Notes: generated from the sequence alone by a model not told the origin. 32,574 nt of DNA from Butyrivibrio sp. (GCA_014799955.1 JAAVHB010000104.1:1-32574), one strand, 5' to 3'. Numbered from the stretch's first letter, positions 15,287-23,996 are shown. Made by a program: numbers and translations.

Positions 15287-16174
15287 ATGAAATTTATTCT
15301 GGATTTAATAAAGGGAATGTTTGTAGGCGTAGCCAACATAATTCCGGGGGTCAGCGGCGGAACTATGGCTGTATCAATGGGCATCTACGACAAGCTCATC
15401 GGCGCAATAGGAAATCTGACAAAGGAATTTAAGAAATCCTTTTTAACGCTTCTCCCTATTATCATAGGAATGATTGCGGGAATCGGAATTTTTTCCTTCA
15501 TAATTCCCTACTGTCTCACCAATTTTGCATTCCAGACCTGTATGTGCTTTACCGGACTTATTATCGGAGGCATTCCCGAAATGCTGGACAAAACCCGCAG
15601 CGCACTGAAAAAAGAACAGAAGCATATCGGCCCGATTCACATACTCGCGTTTATTATTCTCCTGGCACTTGCCGTATGGATGGCTCTTGCCAATCCCGAA
15701 TCGGTAGGCGCCGACTCCATAAATGTGGGCGCGCTTATGATGGTCAAGCTGGTGCTTCTCGGTATTGCCGCCTCGGCAACAATGGTAATCCCCGGCGTCA
15801 GCGGTTCGCTCCTTCTGATGATGCTCGGCTATTATTCGGGAATTGTCGGAACCATCCGCAATTTCATATCCGCATTAAAGGACTTAAACGGCGACGCGCT
15901 GCTTCACTGCGTACTCGTCCTGCTGCCCTTTGCAATCGGCTGCATCATCGGAATTCTGCTTATATCAAAGCTGATTTCGTGGTTGCTTAAAAAATTTGAG
16001 TCCATAACCTATTGCGCAATACTCGGACTGATAACCGCATCGCCGTTTGCGATTTTCTGGAAAATGGAGAGCCATGTTTTCACACCGGTAAGCATTATCG
16101 TAGGCATAGTTCTTTTCGCGGCGGCCGTCGCATTCACATTTCTTTTCGGTAAAAAAACAAAAGCATCGGAATAA
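15287..16174 (+). CDS. DUF368-family undecaprenyl-phosphate translocase (PopT-like)
   Basis: DUF368 membrane proteins (PopT) have been shown to return the lipid carrier undecaprenyl phosphate across the membrane for reuse in cell-wall synthesis. This 295-residue protein has the hallmark N-terminus GMFVGVANIIPGVSGGTMAV with a second copy of the motif, ATMVIPGVSGSLLLMMLGYY, in the middle: the inverted-repeat transporter pattern with two PGVSG re-entrant loops. Seven to eight hydrophobic segments are visible. The start ATG follows GAAAGGAAAT. It is monocistronic, with its own promoter and terminator, and is divergent from spoIIIA. Function in this organism is inferred from the family. Confidence 0.92.
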   Translation: MKFILDLIKGMFVGVANIIPGVSGGTMAVSMGIYDKLIGAIGNLTKEFKKSFLTLLPIIIGMIAGIGIFSFIIPYCLTNFAFQTCMCFTGLIIGGIPEMLDKTRSALKKEQKHIGPIHILAFIILLALAVWMALANPESVGADSINVGALMMVKLVLLGIAASATMVIPGVSGSLLLMMLGYYSGIVGTIRNFISALKDLNGDALLHCVLVLLPFAIGCIIGILLISKLISWLLKKFESITYCAILGLITASPFAIFWKMESHVFTPVSIIVGIVLFAAAVAFTFLFGKKTKASE

Positions 16175-16182
16175 ACAGTATA

Positions 16183-16218
16183 ACCGCCAGGGAAGGCAGC
16201 AAGCCTCCGGCGGTTTTT
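16183..16218 (+). terminator. Intrinsic terminator of the DUF368 gene
   Basis: Outer stem ACCGCC (16183-16188) with GGCGGT (16209-16214), inner pairing of GGAAGGC with GCCTCC, followed by TTTTT, 9 bases after the stop codon. Confidence 0.8.
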
Positions 16219-16271
16219 ACAAATATATTAAATGGGCTTGATTTTTACTACTGTATTTTATTTTATAATAA

Positions 16272-16300
16272 TTGACATTCTTTCAATTTCGGAATATAAT
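16272..16300 (+). promoter_or_regulatory. Full-consensus vegetative promoter of the secreted-protein locus
   Basis: Perfect -35 TTGACA (16272-16277), 17-base spacer, perfect -10 TATAAT (16295-16300), 38 bases before the start at 16338. It is the closest match to the sigma-A consensus that I found in the window. Confidence 0.85.
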
Positions 16301-16337
16301 ATAATTATAATTCATCTCTTAATTAAAAGGAAAACAA

Positions 16338-17000
16338 ATGAAAAAATTATCGAAAAATAAACTATTATTGATTATTCTAGCACTTTTGCTTTTTCTGCCT
16401 GCTGTCCGCGTAAGCGCAGTAATAGGAAACACCACTACTTTTATCTACAGCGAAGACTTTTTTGCGGGTGACAGAAACGCTATAAACTCTTATAACCAAA
16501 AATTTGCAAGCCACGGCAAAGCCTCCAGACTTTCGTCCAGACCTACAAGCGTTTACGCCATGCAGCAGGAATTAAAGAATTCGGAATCAGTTTTTTTTTT
16601 TTTTTACGGCACGGAAATCGGCAGCGTAATCGTACTCAGCGTTTCCGGCAATTCAACTCTCCTGTTTAACTGCTCCGACGTACCCAAAAATATGAACTGC
16701 AAGCTTGCGTATCTCAGTGTATGTTACAGTGCAAAAAACAACGCCGCGACAGGTCTTAATATGTGCAACACTCTGGTCAAAAACGGATATGCGACAGCAA
16801 TCGGATATTACACTGCTGTCCTGTCTTCTACAAGCAGAGTATATGAAAACATTGTTATTGATAACCTAATGGAAGGCGATACTGTATATAATGCTCTTAT
16901 ATATGCAAGAGATCATCTTCAAAGCATATATGGTTCTAAATACAATGATGTAATTTCCGCAGAAAGAACATACGGAGATTTGAACTTAAAATTAAATTAA
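16338..17000 (+). CDS. Secreted caspase-fold-like protein with a poly-T tract in its gene
   Basis: Not confidently assigned to a named family. Residues 1-27 are a clear signal peptide (KNKLLLIILALLLFLPAVRV, ending VSA). The mature part has a pattern reminiscent of clan CD (caspase/gingipain/CHAT) cysteine peptidases: a hydrophobic strand SESVFFFFYG at 82-91, another strand with KLAYLSVCYSAKNN carrying a candidate nucleophile Cys129, then GYATAIGYYTAVLSS and a helix NALIYARDHLQSIYG. The expected catalytic His-Gly after the first strand is missing; the position reads YGTEIGS. The FFFF stretch is encoded by 15 consecutive T (16591-16605). The ribosome binding site is AAAAGGAAAA. It heads a locus with two membrane-anchored paralogs. 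It could be an active peptidase with a different His, or an inactivated one. Confidence 0.6.
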   Translation: MKKLSKNKLLLIILALLLFLPAVRVSAVIGNTTTFIYSEDFFAGDRNAINSYNQKFASHGKASRLSSRPTSVYAMQQELKNSESVFFFFYGTEIGSVIVLSVSGNSTLLFNCSDVPKNMNCKLAYLSVCYSAKNNAATGLNMCNTLVKNGYATAIGYYTAVLSSTSRVYENIVIDNLMEGDTVYNALIYARDHLQSIYGSKYNDVISAERTYGDLNLKLN

Positions 17001-17016
17001 TCGAAAGGTATATTTT

Positions 17017-17832
17017 ATGAACAAAAAAATTCTGAAAATAATTGTTCCCCTCGCAACGATTCTTGCCATAACCGGAATATCTGTTAGCGTGTCCTTAAAT
17101 TTAAAAGCCCAGGACGACGAAACCTATTACAGAACGAAAATAGCTTCAAAAGAAAACTTCAAGAGAAACGGAAACAAGCTATATTACATGGAGCCGGATC
17201 CCGGCGTTTCCCTTCTAAATCCTGAATATTGCGCCGGAAGGGACATTTATAAGGACGATAACGAGCTGTATTACTATTTTGATCCGGATAATCACAATAT
17301 ACGCACAATCCTTAATGAATCTTCCATACAGACAGTAGCATTATCCGATGAAAAGGACATAATTGACGATGCCAAAAAACGTATTTCGGAATGGTATGAT
17401 GAGGATAAATACGGGTTTTCTATTGACGAACTGGAATGGATATATGAAGCGGACGATTTCTACAAAGCCCAAAATATTTATGTATATCAATCAATAAATG
17501 ACGAAGTATCAATATGCGTAGCTTTGTTCAATTACAGCGACGACGGTATATTCGAAAGCGTATGGATTCATGTTGATTCAATAATCAGTCATGATGATAT
17601 AAACCGTGTTATCTCTGAAAAAGATGCCATTATTATTGCAGAAAAATATATTGAAAACGAATATAATAAAAGTGGTTGGAAAAACATTAAATCTCGTACG
17701 GTAGTAGAGGACGATGGTAACTATTGGGAAATTACACTTGAAAGAACCGCAGACGGCGGATTTGTCGAGGGCTATGCCGTTTCAGTAGATATGCTCACAG
17801 GTGAGACACATTTAGAAGGTATGTTAAAGTAA
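17017..17832 (+). CDS. Membrane-anchored extracytoplasmic protein, PepSY-like, paralog 1
   Basis: 271 residues, family not recognised with certainty. An N-terminal signal anchor (KILKIIVPLATILAITGISV, residues 4-23) has no lipobox Cys, so the protein is probably a single-pass anchor or secreted. Two similar alpha/beta segments follow: about residues 100-190 (DIIDDAKKRISEWY, then ELEWIYEADDFYKAQNIYVY) and 205-271 (EKDAIIIAEKYIENEYNKSG, NYWEITLERT, YAVSVDMLTGETHLEGMLK). The last pattern, helix then a strand ending in VDMLTGE, is PepSY-like. It starts 16 bases after the caspase-like gene with GAAAGG before ATG, and the next gene is a close paralog. Possible role as partner or inhibitor of the upstream protein is inference from order and from PepSY biology. 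Confidence 0.6.
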   Translation: MNKKILKIIVPLATILAITGISVSVSLNLKAQDDETYYRTKIASKENFKRNGNKLYYMEPDPGVSLLNPEYCAGRDIYKDDNELYYYFDPDNHNIRTILNESSIQTVALSDEKDIIDDAKKRISEWYDEDKYGFSIDELEWIYEADDFYKAQNIYVYQSINDEVSICVALFNYSDDGIFESVWIHVDSIISHDDINRVISEKDAIIIAEKYIENEYNKSGWKNIKSRTVVEDDGNYWEITLERTADGGFVEGYAVSVDMLTGETHLEGMLK

Positions 17833-17897
17833 AGTCCCGTTAATACAATTATCTTTAGCAATATCCCGCGATTTGATTTAATCAGGAGGTGCATTTT

Positions 17898-18701
17898 ATG
17901 AACAAAAAAATTCTGAAAATAATTGTTCCCATCGCAACGGTTCTTGCCATAGCCGGAATCACTGTAGGCATTTCTTTAAAATCAAACGCAAATGACAATG
18001 AGACTTATTATAAAACAAAAATAGCCTCAAACGAAAACTTTCGCATAAACGAAAAAAATCTGTATTATATGGAACCGAATCCGGACGTTTTCCTTCTTAA
18101 TCCTGACTATTTTCTCGGCAGGGATATTTATAGAGACGATAATGAGCAGTATTATTATTTTGACCCCGACAGTCACAATATACGGACAATTCTCAACGAG
18201 TCTCCTGTGCGTGAGGAGGGATTGACAGATAAGGATTCCATAATCGATGACGCAAAAAAGCGTTTATCTGAATGGTACGAACAGGACAAATATGAAATCA
18301 CCATTGACGAGCTTGAATGGGTGTATGAAACGGATGATTTTTACAAAGATATATCAGTAAGCGTATATCAGAATGTAAACGAAGAAATTTCTTTATGTGT
18401 CGCCAGCATCAGCTACAGCGGGGACGGCATTTTTGAAGGAGCATGGATTCACGTAGATTCAATAATAAAAAATAAAGATTTAAGCCGTGTTATTTCCGAG
18501 AAAGACGCTGTTGAAAAAGCATCAGAATTCATTGAGAAGGAGTACGGCAATATCGAATGGACGAATATCGGCAATCGCCCTTTAGCCGGAGATAACGGAA
18601 ATTATTGGGAGATTACATGCCAGAAAAAAACATTCGGAGGCTATGTTATCGCAGTTGATATGCTTACCGGGGACGCACGTCTTGAAGATGTACTTAAATA
18701 A
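17898..18701 (+). CDS. Membrane-anchored extracytoplasmic protein, PepSY-like, paralog 2
   Basis: 267 residues, colinear with the preceding gene from end to end: same signal anchor (KILKIIVPIATVLAIAGITV), same DNDETYYKTKIAS-type segment, same YYYFDPDSHNIRTILNESPV region and same C-terminal VIAVDMLTGDARLEDVLK. The first 33 bases of both genes are identical at DNA level, indicating a recent duplication or conversion there, while the middle has diverged. The start is ATG at 17898-17900 behind AGGAGG; a GTG inside that ribosome binding site (17889) is too close to be used. No lipobox. Function unknown; paired copies suggest dosage or distinct partners. Confidence 0.6.
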   Translation: MNKKILKIIVPIATVLAIAGITVGISLKSNANDNETYYKTKIASNENFRINEKNLYYMEPNPDVFLLNPDYFLGRDIYRDDNEQYYYFDPDSHNIRTILNESPVREEGLTDKDSIIDDAKKRLSEWYEQDKYEITIDELEWVYETDDFYKDISVSVYQNVNEEISLCVASISYSGDGIFEGAWIHVDSIIKNKDLSRVISEKDAVEKASEFIEKEYGNIEWTNIGNRPLAGDNGNYWEITCQKKTFGGYVIAVDMLTGDARLEDVLK

Positions 18702-18743
18702 TATGCTAAGCGCGCTCTAAAGAAACATCCTCTTTAAAACGCC

Positions 18744-21263
18744 CTACTCCACCGATTTAAGCGACTCGACCATCGGTATCCTCTTCAGTTTCCTGTACAT
18801 TACAGCGTTGACTATCAGCCCGAACACAATCGTAATTATTACCGAGAAAACGTAAGAATACCATTCTATATGCTTGGGGAAAATCACGTCCTCCATCTCT
18901 ATAACGTCCATAATGTAGCTGTGGAGGAATGCTCCCAGGATAAGCCCTGCAAATGCGCCGATTATACTGAGCACAATATTTTCACGGTATACATACACCG
19001 CCACCTCGCCGTTGTAAAAGCCCAGAACCTTTATTGTCGCAATCTCGCGGATACGCTCCGATATGTTCACGGTTATGAGATTGTACAGCACCACAAAAGC
19101 AAGCAGTGCCGCAGAAATTATCAGAACAACGGTAATAATATCCAGCGACGAAATCATATCGTCAAAACGCGCCTCAATTCCGTCATAGTAGGAAATACTC
19201 TCCACGGGATACGCGGACATTATTTCACTGCCAAGCTTCTGCTGCTCCTCCTCGTCGCCGATTGTCAGCTTTGCTATAAATGTGCTGGAGGGCGGTTCCT
19301 CACCGAAAACCTCCCCGTAATAACCGTCCTGCATGAATACATACTGTCCGACATACATCGTCACGATTTCTCCTACCGAAACCTCATGGTATACCTCGTT
19401 GTCCGTGCTTACCAAAAAAGTATCGCCCTTTTTCAGACCCAAATCCTTGGCAAGCTTGTATGTCACCAACGCGCCTTCCTCCGGTATAAGAACGCTGTCG
19501 CCGCTCTTATTCTGCACCGTCGTCACAAAATCGGCATATCTTTCGGCGTTGTCGGCGCTTATTATATTGACGCTTTTGGAGGAGGCCGAATACTCCGAAC
19601 CTTTTTTCGCGGCCTTTCCCGTCAGCTGAGTAACCCTGTAAATATCCTCAACCGCAGGATTTTTTGCGTATTCGTCCAAAAGTGCATTACCGTCGCATTT
19701 TTCGCTCATAACTCCGGATATGTCATAACCGAAAATTTCACCGTACTGCCCCGCCGCGACCGTCGCAACACTGTCTTTTATTCCGAAGCCAGCGAGAATA
19801 AGCGCGGTACAGCCTGCGATTCCGATTACCGTCATAAAAAATCTCTTTTTGTAGCGGAGAAGGTTTCTCGCCGTGACCTTATGCGAAAACGACAGCCTTT
19901 TCCATATGAATCCGATTCTCTCAAGAAATATTTTCCTGCCATTCTTGGGCGATTTGGGGCGCAAAAGCAATGCCGGCGTTTCGATAAGCTCTCCCACGCA
20001 CGAGGCGAGCGCGGCGGCAACCGTAACCACAACAGCGATTAAAACGGCGATAACGCACAAAACAGGCTGGGGCGCCGCAGTCATTTCATCAATCGTATAC
20101 ACTATATTCCATGACGTAAAAATTATCCGGGGAAAGGTCGCAAGCCCTATAAAGCAGCCCGCCGCACCTCCTGCCAGAGAAGCGGTCATCGCGTAAACAA
20201 TATACTTCATGGCTATGCGCATTTTGTTGTAGCCCAAAGCCTTCAGGGTTCCTATATTGCCGCGCTGCTCGTCTACCATTCTTGTCAATGTGGACAGGCA
20301 CACCAGCGCCGCAACCAGATAAAAGAACACCGGAAACACCTTGGCGATTGCGTCCATTCTGTCGCCGCAGTTTCCGTAATCCACATACGAATAATGGGAA
20401 TTGCGGTCATAAACATACCAGTTCACCTCGGGCACCGAATCAGAGCTTCCCATAAGAAGCTCCGCCTGAGCGCAAAGAGCATCATACGCCTCCTTTGCTC
20501 TGGATTCTCCAAGCTCCTCAAGGCGTTCCTTAACAGGGTCGGTTATCTCAAAATATTCGTCATCGTATGTATTCGCCGACTTTGCACCCTCTGCAGTTGC
20601 GTAAATGACGGTGTATCGCTCCAGAAGAAAATCCTCCTTCGGCATATACGCAACAAGCTCGACATTGCCGCTGCCGATTGAAGCCGAATCGTACTGATAT
20701 GAAAGATAGTAAGGAGTTGCCACATAACCGACAAGCGTGTATGTATCCGTTTTAAGCGACGAGGTTATTCCGCTGTCCGTCCCGGACACAAGCGTAATCT
20801 CATCGCCTAACTCAAGTCCGAAATTCTTCATTTTGTAATATCTGAGCACGCACTCTCCGCTTTTTTCGGGCATACGGCCTTCAATAAGCGTAAGCTTGTT
20901 GATATTATCCTTATCACCGTCGGTAAGTCCCGCGTCATAGGACATAAGCTGCACCACGGTTTCACTTGTTCCAATCGTCGTCAGGGCGTTCATTGTATAT
21001 TCCCCGCTTGCGCCCTCAATTCCGTCCACGCCCGAAACCGCTTCAACGTCCTCGTCCGAGAAGCCTATCGTAGAATACATTTTAAAGTCAAAAAAGGACA
21101 TGCGGTCAAAATATGAATCCGCAGACCTTTTCATATACGGCGCCGATGATTTTACTCCGGTAAAAAAAGCAACACCGACAAGCACTATTCCGAATATAGA
21201 TACGAATTTTCCGAAGGTTTTTCTTATTTCCCTGAAAATATCCTTAATCAATGCCGTTTTCAT
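18744..21263 (-). CDS. ABC transporter permease, FtsX/MacB type
   Basis: Large permease of a type VII ABC (mechanotransmission) system, which typically exports peptides or lipoproteins, or confers antimicrobial peptide resistance. The 839-residue product starts with a membrane segment (FVSIFGIVLVGVAFFTGV, about residues 20-37), has a long extracytoplasmic domain (about 45-290), a first FtsX block with VCLSTLTRMVDEQRGNIGTL and KALGYNKMRIAMKYIVYAM, a second extracytoplasmic domain, and a final FtsX block with NISERIREIATIKVLGFYNG. This duplicated FtsX layout is typical of single-polypeptide permeases of 800 or more residues in Firmicutes. The start overlaps the ATPase stop (TAATG). It is the last gene of the nfn transcription unit; substrate unknown. 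Confidence 0.92.
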   Translation of the reverse strand: MKTALIKDIFREIRKTFGKFVSIFGIVLVGVAFFTGVKSSAPYMKRSADSYFDRMSFFDFKMYSTIGFSDEDVEAVSGVDGIEGASGEYTMNALTTIGTSETVVQLMSYDAGLTDGDKDNINKLTLIEGRMPEKSGECVLRYYKMKNFGLELGDEITLVSGTDSGITSSLKTDTYTLVGYVATPYYLSYQYDSASIGSGNVELVAYMPKEDFLLERYTVIYATAEGAKSANTYDDEYFEITDPVKERLEELGESRAKEAYDALCAQAELLMGSSDSVPEVNWYVYDRNSHYSYVDYGNCGDRMDAIAKVFPVFFYLVAALVCLSTLTRMVDEQRGNIGTLKALGYNKMRIAMKYIVYAMTASLAGGAAGCFIGLATFPRIIFTSWNIVYTIDEMTAAPQPVLCVIAVLIAVVVTVAAALASCVGELIETPALLLRPKSPKNGRKIFLERIGFIWKRLSFSHKVTARNLLRYKKRFFMTVIGIAGCTALILAGFGIKDSVATVAAGQYGEIFGYDISGVMSEKCDGNALLDEYAKNPAVEDIYRVTQLTGKAAKKGSEYSASSKSVNIISADNAERYADFVTTVQNKSGDSVLIPEEGALVTYKLAKDLGLKKGDTFLVSTDNEVYHEVSVGEIVTMYVGQYVFMQDGYYGEVFGEEPPSSTFIAKLTIGDEEEQQKLGSEIMSAYPVESISYYDGIEARFDDMISSLDIITVVLIISAALLAFVVLYNLITVNISERIREIATIKVLGFYNGEVAVYVYRENIVLSIIGAFAGLILGAFLHSYIMDVIEMEDVIFPKHIEWYSYVFSVIITIVFGLIVNAVMYRKLKRIPMVESLKSVE

Positions 21264-21967
21264 TACCACTCAATCCTTTCGACAGGCATCGGGTTATCGT
21301 TAAGTTCCACACTGTCAATTTTTCCGCTTTTGACTCTTATAACCTTATCTCCCATTGCGGTAAGCGCCAGATTATGCGTAATAACTATAACGGTCATGCC
21401 GTTTTCGCGGCAGGTATCCTGCAAAAGCTTAAGTATGGCTTTTCCGGTATTATAATCAAGCGCTCCCGTGGGCTCGTCGCACAGCAGGAGCTTCGGATTC
21501 TTGGCAAGCGCACGGGCTATCGCCACACGCTGCTGCTCCCCTCCCGAAAGCTGCGCCGGGAAATTGTTCCTGCGCTCCTTTAAGCCCACCGCCTCGACCG
21601 TTTCCTCAATATTCAGGGGATTGCGACAAATCTGAGTCGCCATTTCAACATTTTCTATTACCGTAAGGTTCTGAACGAGATTATAAAACTGGAAAACAAA
21701 GCCTATATCAAATCTGCGGTACGCCGTCAGCTCTCTTTCGGAAAAGCGGCTTATGTCCTTTCCGTCAACAATGACCGAGCCGGAGGTAGCTAAATCCATT
21801 CCGCCGAGAATATTGAGAATCGTGCTTTTGCCCGCGCCGCTCGCTCCGGCTATGACAACAAATTCACCCTTGTCTATCGCAAAATCCACACCGTCGAGCG
21901 CTTTGATGTCCACCTCGCCCATTCTGTATACTTTTTTAACGTCCTTAAATTCTATAAACGCACTCAT
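21263..21967 (-). CDS. ABC transporter ATP-binding protein, LolD/MacB type
   Basis: Partner ATPase of the FtsX-type permease. Walker [20 protein letters not shown]-loop [20 protein letters not shown], signature [20 protein letters not shown], Walker [13 protein letters not shown] and the H-loop [10 protein letters not shown] are all intact, so it should hydrolyse ATP. PTGALD and the [12 protein letters not shown] segment are typical of the LolD/MacB group. I choose ATG 21965-21967 (MSAFIEF) over the upstream GTG at 21976, which is only 3 bases from the AAGGA ribosome binding site; the gene is 234 residues. It begins 15 bases after rlmH. Confidence 0.93.
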   Translation of the reverse strand: MSAFIEFKDVKKVYRMGEVDIKALDGVDFAIDKGEFVVIAGASGAGKSTILNILGGMDLATSGSVIVDGKDISRFSERELTAYRRFDIGFVFQFYNLVQNLTVIENVEMATQICRNPLNIEETVEAVGLKERRNNFPAQLSGGEQQRVAIARALAKNPKLLLCDEPTGALDYNTGKAILKLLQDTCRENGMTVIVITHNLALTAMGDKVIRVKSGKIDSVELNDNPMPVERIEW

Positions 21968-21982
21968 ATTTATCACTGTTCC

Positions 21983-22462
21983 TTATTTATGATACGGCTC
22001 ATTATTGATTATCCGGTACGCGCGGTATACCTGTTCAAGCAAAATAACCCGCATCATCTGATGCGGAAATGTCATGTCCGAAAAGCTGAGGCGGCAGTCG
22101 CTGCGCTCCAGAACGGATTTATCAAGACCCAGAGAGCCTCCTATCACGAAAGCAAGGTGGCTTTTGCCGCCGACGCCGAGTCCGTCGATAAACCCGGCAA
22201 ATCCGGGAGAATCAAGTCTCCTGCCTTCAATTGCGAGCGCCGCCGTATACTCATCTCCCTTAAGCGCTCCGAGAATCCGCTCTCCCTCTTTCGCGAGAAT
22301 CTGCTCTTTTACGGCATCGGAGCAGCCGTCGGGAGTTTTCTCGTCCTGAAGCTCCTTAATTTCAAGCTTACAGTAGCGTGAAAGCCTTTTTGCGTACTCG
22401 TCGATTGCCAGAGTCCAATATTTTTCTTTAATTCTGCCGACACAGATAATGCTTATTTTCAT
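21983..22462 (-). CDS. rlmH: 23S rRNA (pseudouridine1915-N3)-methyltransferase RlmH
   Basis: SPOUT-fold methyltransferase that modifies pseudouridine 1915 in helix 69 of 23S rRNA. All 159 residues match: MKISIICVGRIKEKYWTLAI start, the SAM-binding knot LAFVIGGSLGLDKSVLERSD, LSFSDMTFPHQMMRVILLEQ, and the conserved end QVYRAYRIINNEPYHK. It sits 1 base after the phosphodiesterase gene and before an ABC transporter pair; its presence in an operon with nfnAB is not functionally obvious. Confidence 0.97.
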   Translation of the reverse strand: MKISIICVGRIKEKYWTLAIDEYAKRLSRYCKLEIKELQDEKTPDGCSDAVKEQILAKEGERILGALKGDEYTAALAIEGRRLDSPGFAGFIDGLGVGGKSHLAFVIGGSLGLDKSVLERSDCRLSFSDMTFPHQMMRVILLEQVYRAYRIINNEPYHK

Positions 22463-22463
22463 A

Positions 22464-23936
22464 TTATTTTGCCATGCTCATTCTGCCGTCAAGCATCTTT
22501 TCAAATTCGTTCATCGGCATGGGCTTCGCGTAATAATAGCCCTGCGCGACATCGCAGCCGATATGTCTTAAGAAGCGCACCTGCTCATCCGTCTCAACAC
22601 CCTCGCATACTATAGAAATTCCGAGACCGTGAGCCAGCTCAACAATCGTCTTGATGATAAACCGGCTTTTAGTCGATTCGTCGTCAAGGAACGCCTTGTC
22701 AATCTTAAGCTCGTTTATCGGCAGCAGATTCAGCATATTAAGCGAGGAATATCCGCACCCGAAATCATCCATGGAAATACGGTAGCCAAGCGTCTTCATT
22801 CTTTTTATGAGGACAATCATATCGTCCCTGTTTTCGGTAAACGCGCTCTCCGTGAGCTCAAATATAATATTTTCCTTATCTATTCCGTATTTGTCAAAAG
22901 TATTTATCAGCTTATTTATGTACATATTGTCATAAACATGTATGCGCGACTGATTCACGGAAATCGGAACATTCTGTTTACCCCACTCCTTGCGCTTTTT
23001 AATCATGGAGCATATTTTTTCAAGCATATAAAAATCCACTTTTGTAACAAAACCGTTCTGTTCAAAAAGCGGTATAAACTTGTCCGGAGGAATCATGCCG
23101 CCGTCGGAGGACATCCATCTGACAAGCGCCTCACCGCCGACTATACGCCCGTCCCTGAAGCTTACCTTGGGCTGGATATAGGGAACAAACTCATGATTGC
23201 TCAGAGCGTCGTTCATCATATATGTTATTTTCTGGTTGTTCACTATGGTCGCGCTTATATCCTTTTCAAGCACCGTAACCATATTGGAAATAGAATCCTT
23301 GGAGAGCTTTGCCGCCATGGAGGCCTTGTCAACCATGTCGTTTATATTTTCCCTGTAATCGTCCACACGGTAAATTCCGCAGTTACATTTAAGACGGATT
23401 GTGCCCTTAACCTCGGGAATTTCAAAATCCACCTCGGAAAGATGCGTTTCCACCATGTACTCAAGACTGCTCAAATCGAGATAGCTCACCATGAAAACAA
23501 ATCTGTCGGCAAAAATCCTCGCGCAGATACCGTCCGGCACAACAATGTCATGAACGCGGTCCGCAATCGTCCTGAGAACCAAATCCCCGCATTTCCTGCC
23601 GTAAAAATCGTTTATCGATTTAAAATTGCTTATATCTATGTAACCCACAACATAATGCATATCGTTATATTTGAGCATAATATTGGCGTCGTCCACGAAT
23701 TTGGAATAATTTCCGTAGCCCGTGATTTCGTCGATATTCGCATGCTCAAAAATAGCTCTTTTCATATGCCTGTTGGCAAGCCATATAAGGTAGCTTGAAA
23801 GCACTATAACCATAAGCACTATCAGCAACACCAGAAAGGCCGGTATATAAATACCGCCCCTGCTTGCGCCGACTATGAGTCTTCCGTTTAAGCCTGTGCC
23901 GGCACCGGTATAAAACATAATTTTAATTCCACCCAT
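22464..23936 (-). CDS. Membrane-bound c-di-GMP phosphodiesterase (degenerate GGDEF + EAL)
   Basis: Hydrolyses c-di-GMP to pGpG, by family. An N-terminal membrane segment (YIPAFLVLLIVLMVIVLSSY, about residues 30-50) anchors it. The GGDEF domain (about 70-225) is degenerate: the active loop reads RIFADRFVFM instead of GGDEF, so no cyclase activity is expected. The EAL domain (about 240-490) keeps its catalytic set: EALVRW, NQSRIH, ELTESAF, MDDFGCGYSSLNML, ELKIDKAFLDD, EGVETDEQVRF and AQGYYYAKPMP, so it should be an active phosphodiesterase. The frame opens at a TTG directly after the nfnB stop (24008), but a hairpin lies there; ATG 23936 (AGAAGG 8 bases upstream) or ATG 23918 are better starts. 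Confidence 0.93.
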   Translation of the reverse strand: MGGIKIMFYTGAGTGLNGRLIVGASRGGIYIPAFLVLLIVLMVIVLSSYLIWLANRHMKRAIFEHANIDEITGYGNYSKFVDDANIMLKYNDMHYVVGYIDISNFKSINDFYGRKCGDLVLRTIADRVHDIVVPDGICARIFADRFVFMVSYLDLSSLEYMVETHLSEVDFEIPEVKGTIRLKCNCGIYRVDDYRENINDMVDKASMAAKLSKDSISNMVTVLEKDISATIVNNQKITYMMNDALSNHEFVPYIQPKVSFRDGRIVGGEALVRWMSSDGGMIPPDKFIPLFEQNGFVTKVDFYMLEKICSMIKKRKEWGKQNVPISVNQSRIHVYDNMYINKLINTFDKYGIDKENIIFELTESAFTENRDDMIVLIKRMKTLGYRISMDDFGCGYSSLNMLNLLPINELKIDKAFLDDESTKSRFIIKTIVELAHGLGISIVCEGVETDEQVRFLRHIGCDVAQGYYYAKPMPMNEFEKMLDGRMSMAK

Positions 23937-23964
23937 TTGCAATGCCTTCTGTTTGTTTAATAAT

Positions 23965-23996
23965 GCCGGTCCGTACGACGGCTCGTGCGAACCGGC
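23965..23996. repeat. Long imperfect hairpin between nfnB and the phosphodiesterase gene
   Basis: Outer arms GCCGGT / ACCGGC (23965-23970 with 23991-23996) and inner arms ACGA / TCGT around a four-base loop. On the minus strand it lies 12 bases after the nfnB stop and is followed by ATTATTAAAC rather than a T-run, so it may be a partial terminator or an mRNA-stabilising or -processing stem that lowers downstream expression. Confidence 0.5.

Noticed and set aside
16183-16218. Small structured RNA (SRP-like) in the gap after the DUF368 gene
   Set aside because: The GGAAGGCAGCAAGCC sequence looked RNA-like, but it forms the stem of an ordinary terminator with a T-run and is too short.
18712-18736. 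Terminator between the convergent paralog 2 and permease genes
   Set aside because: Only a 6-bp AT stem (TAAAGA/TCTTTA) without a T-run; too weak to call.
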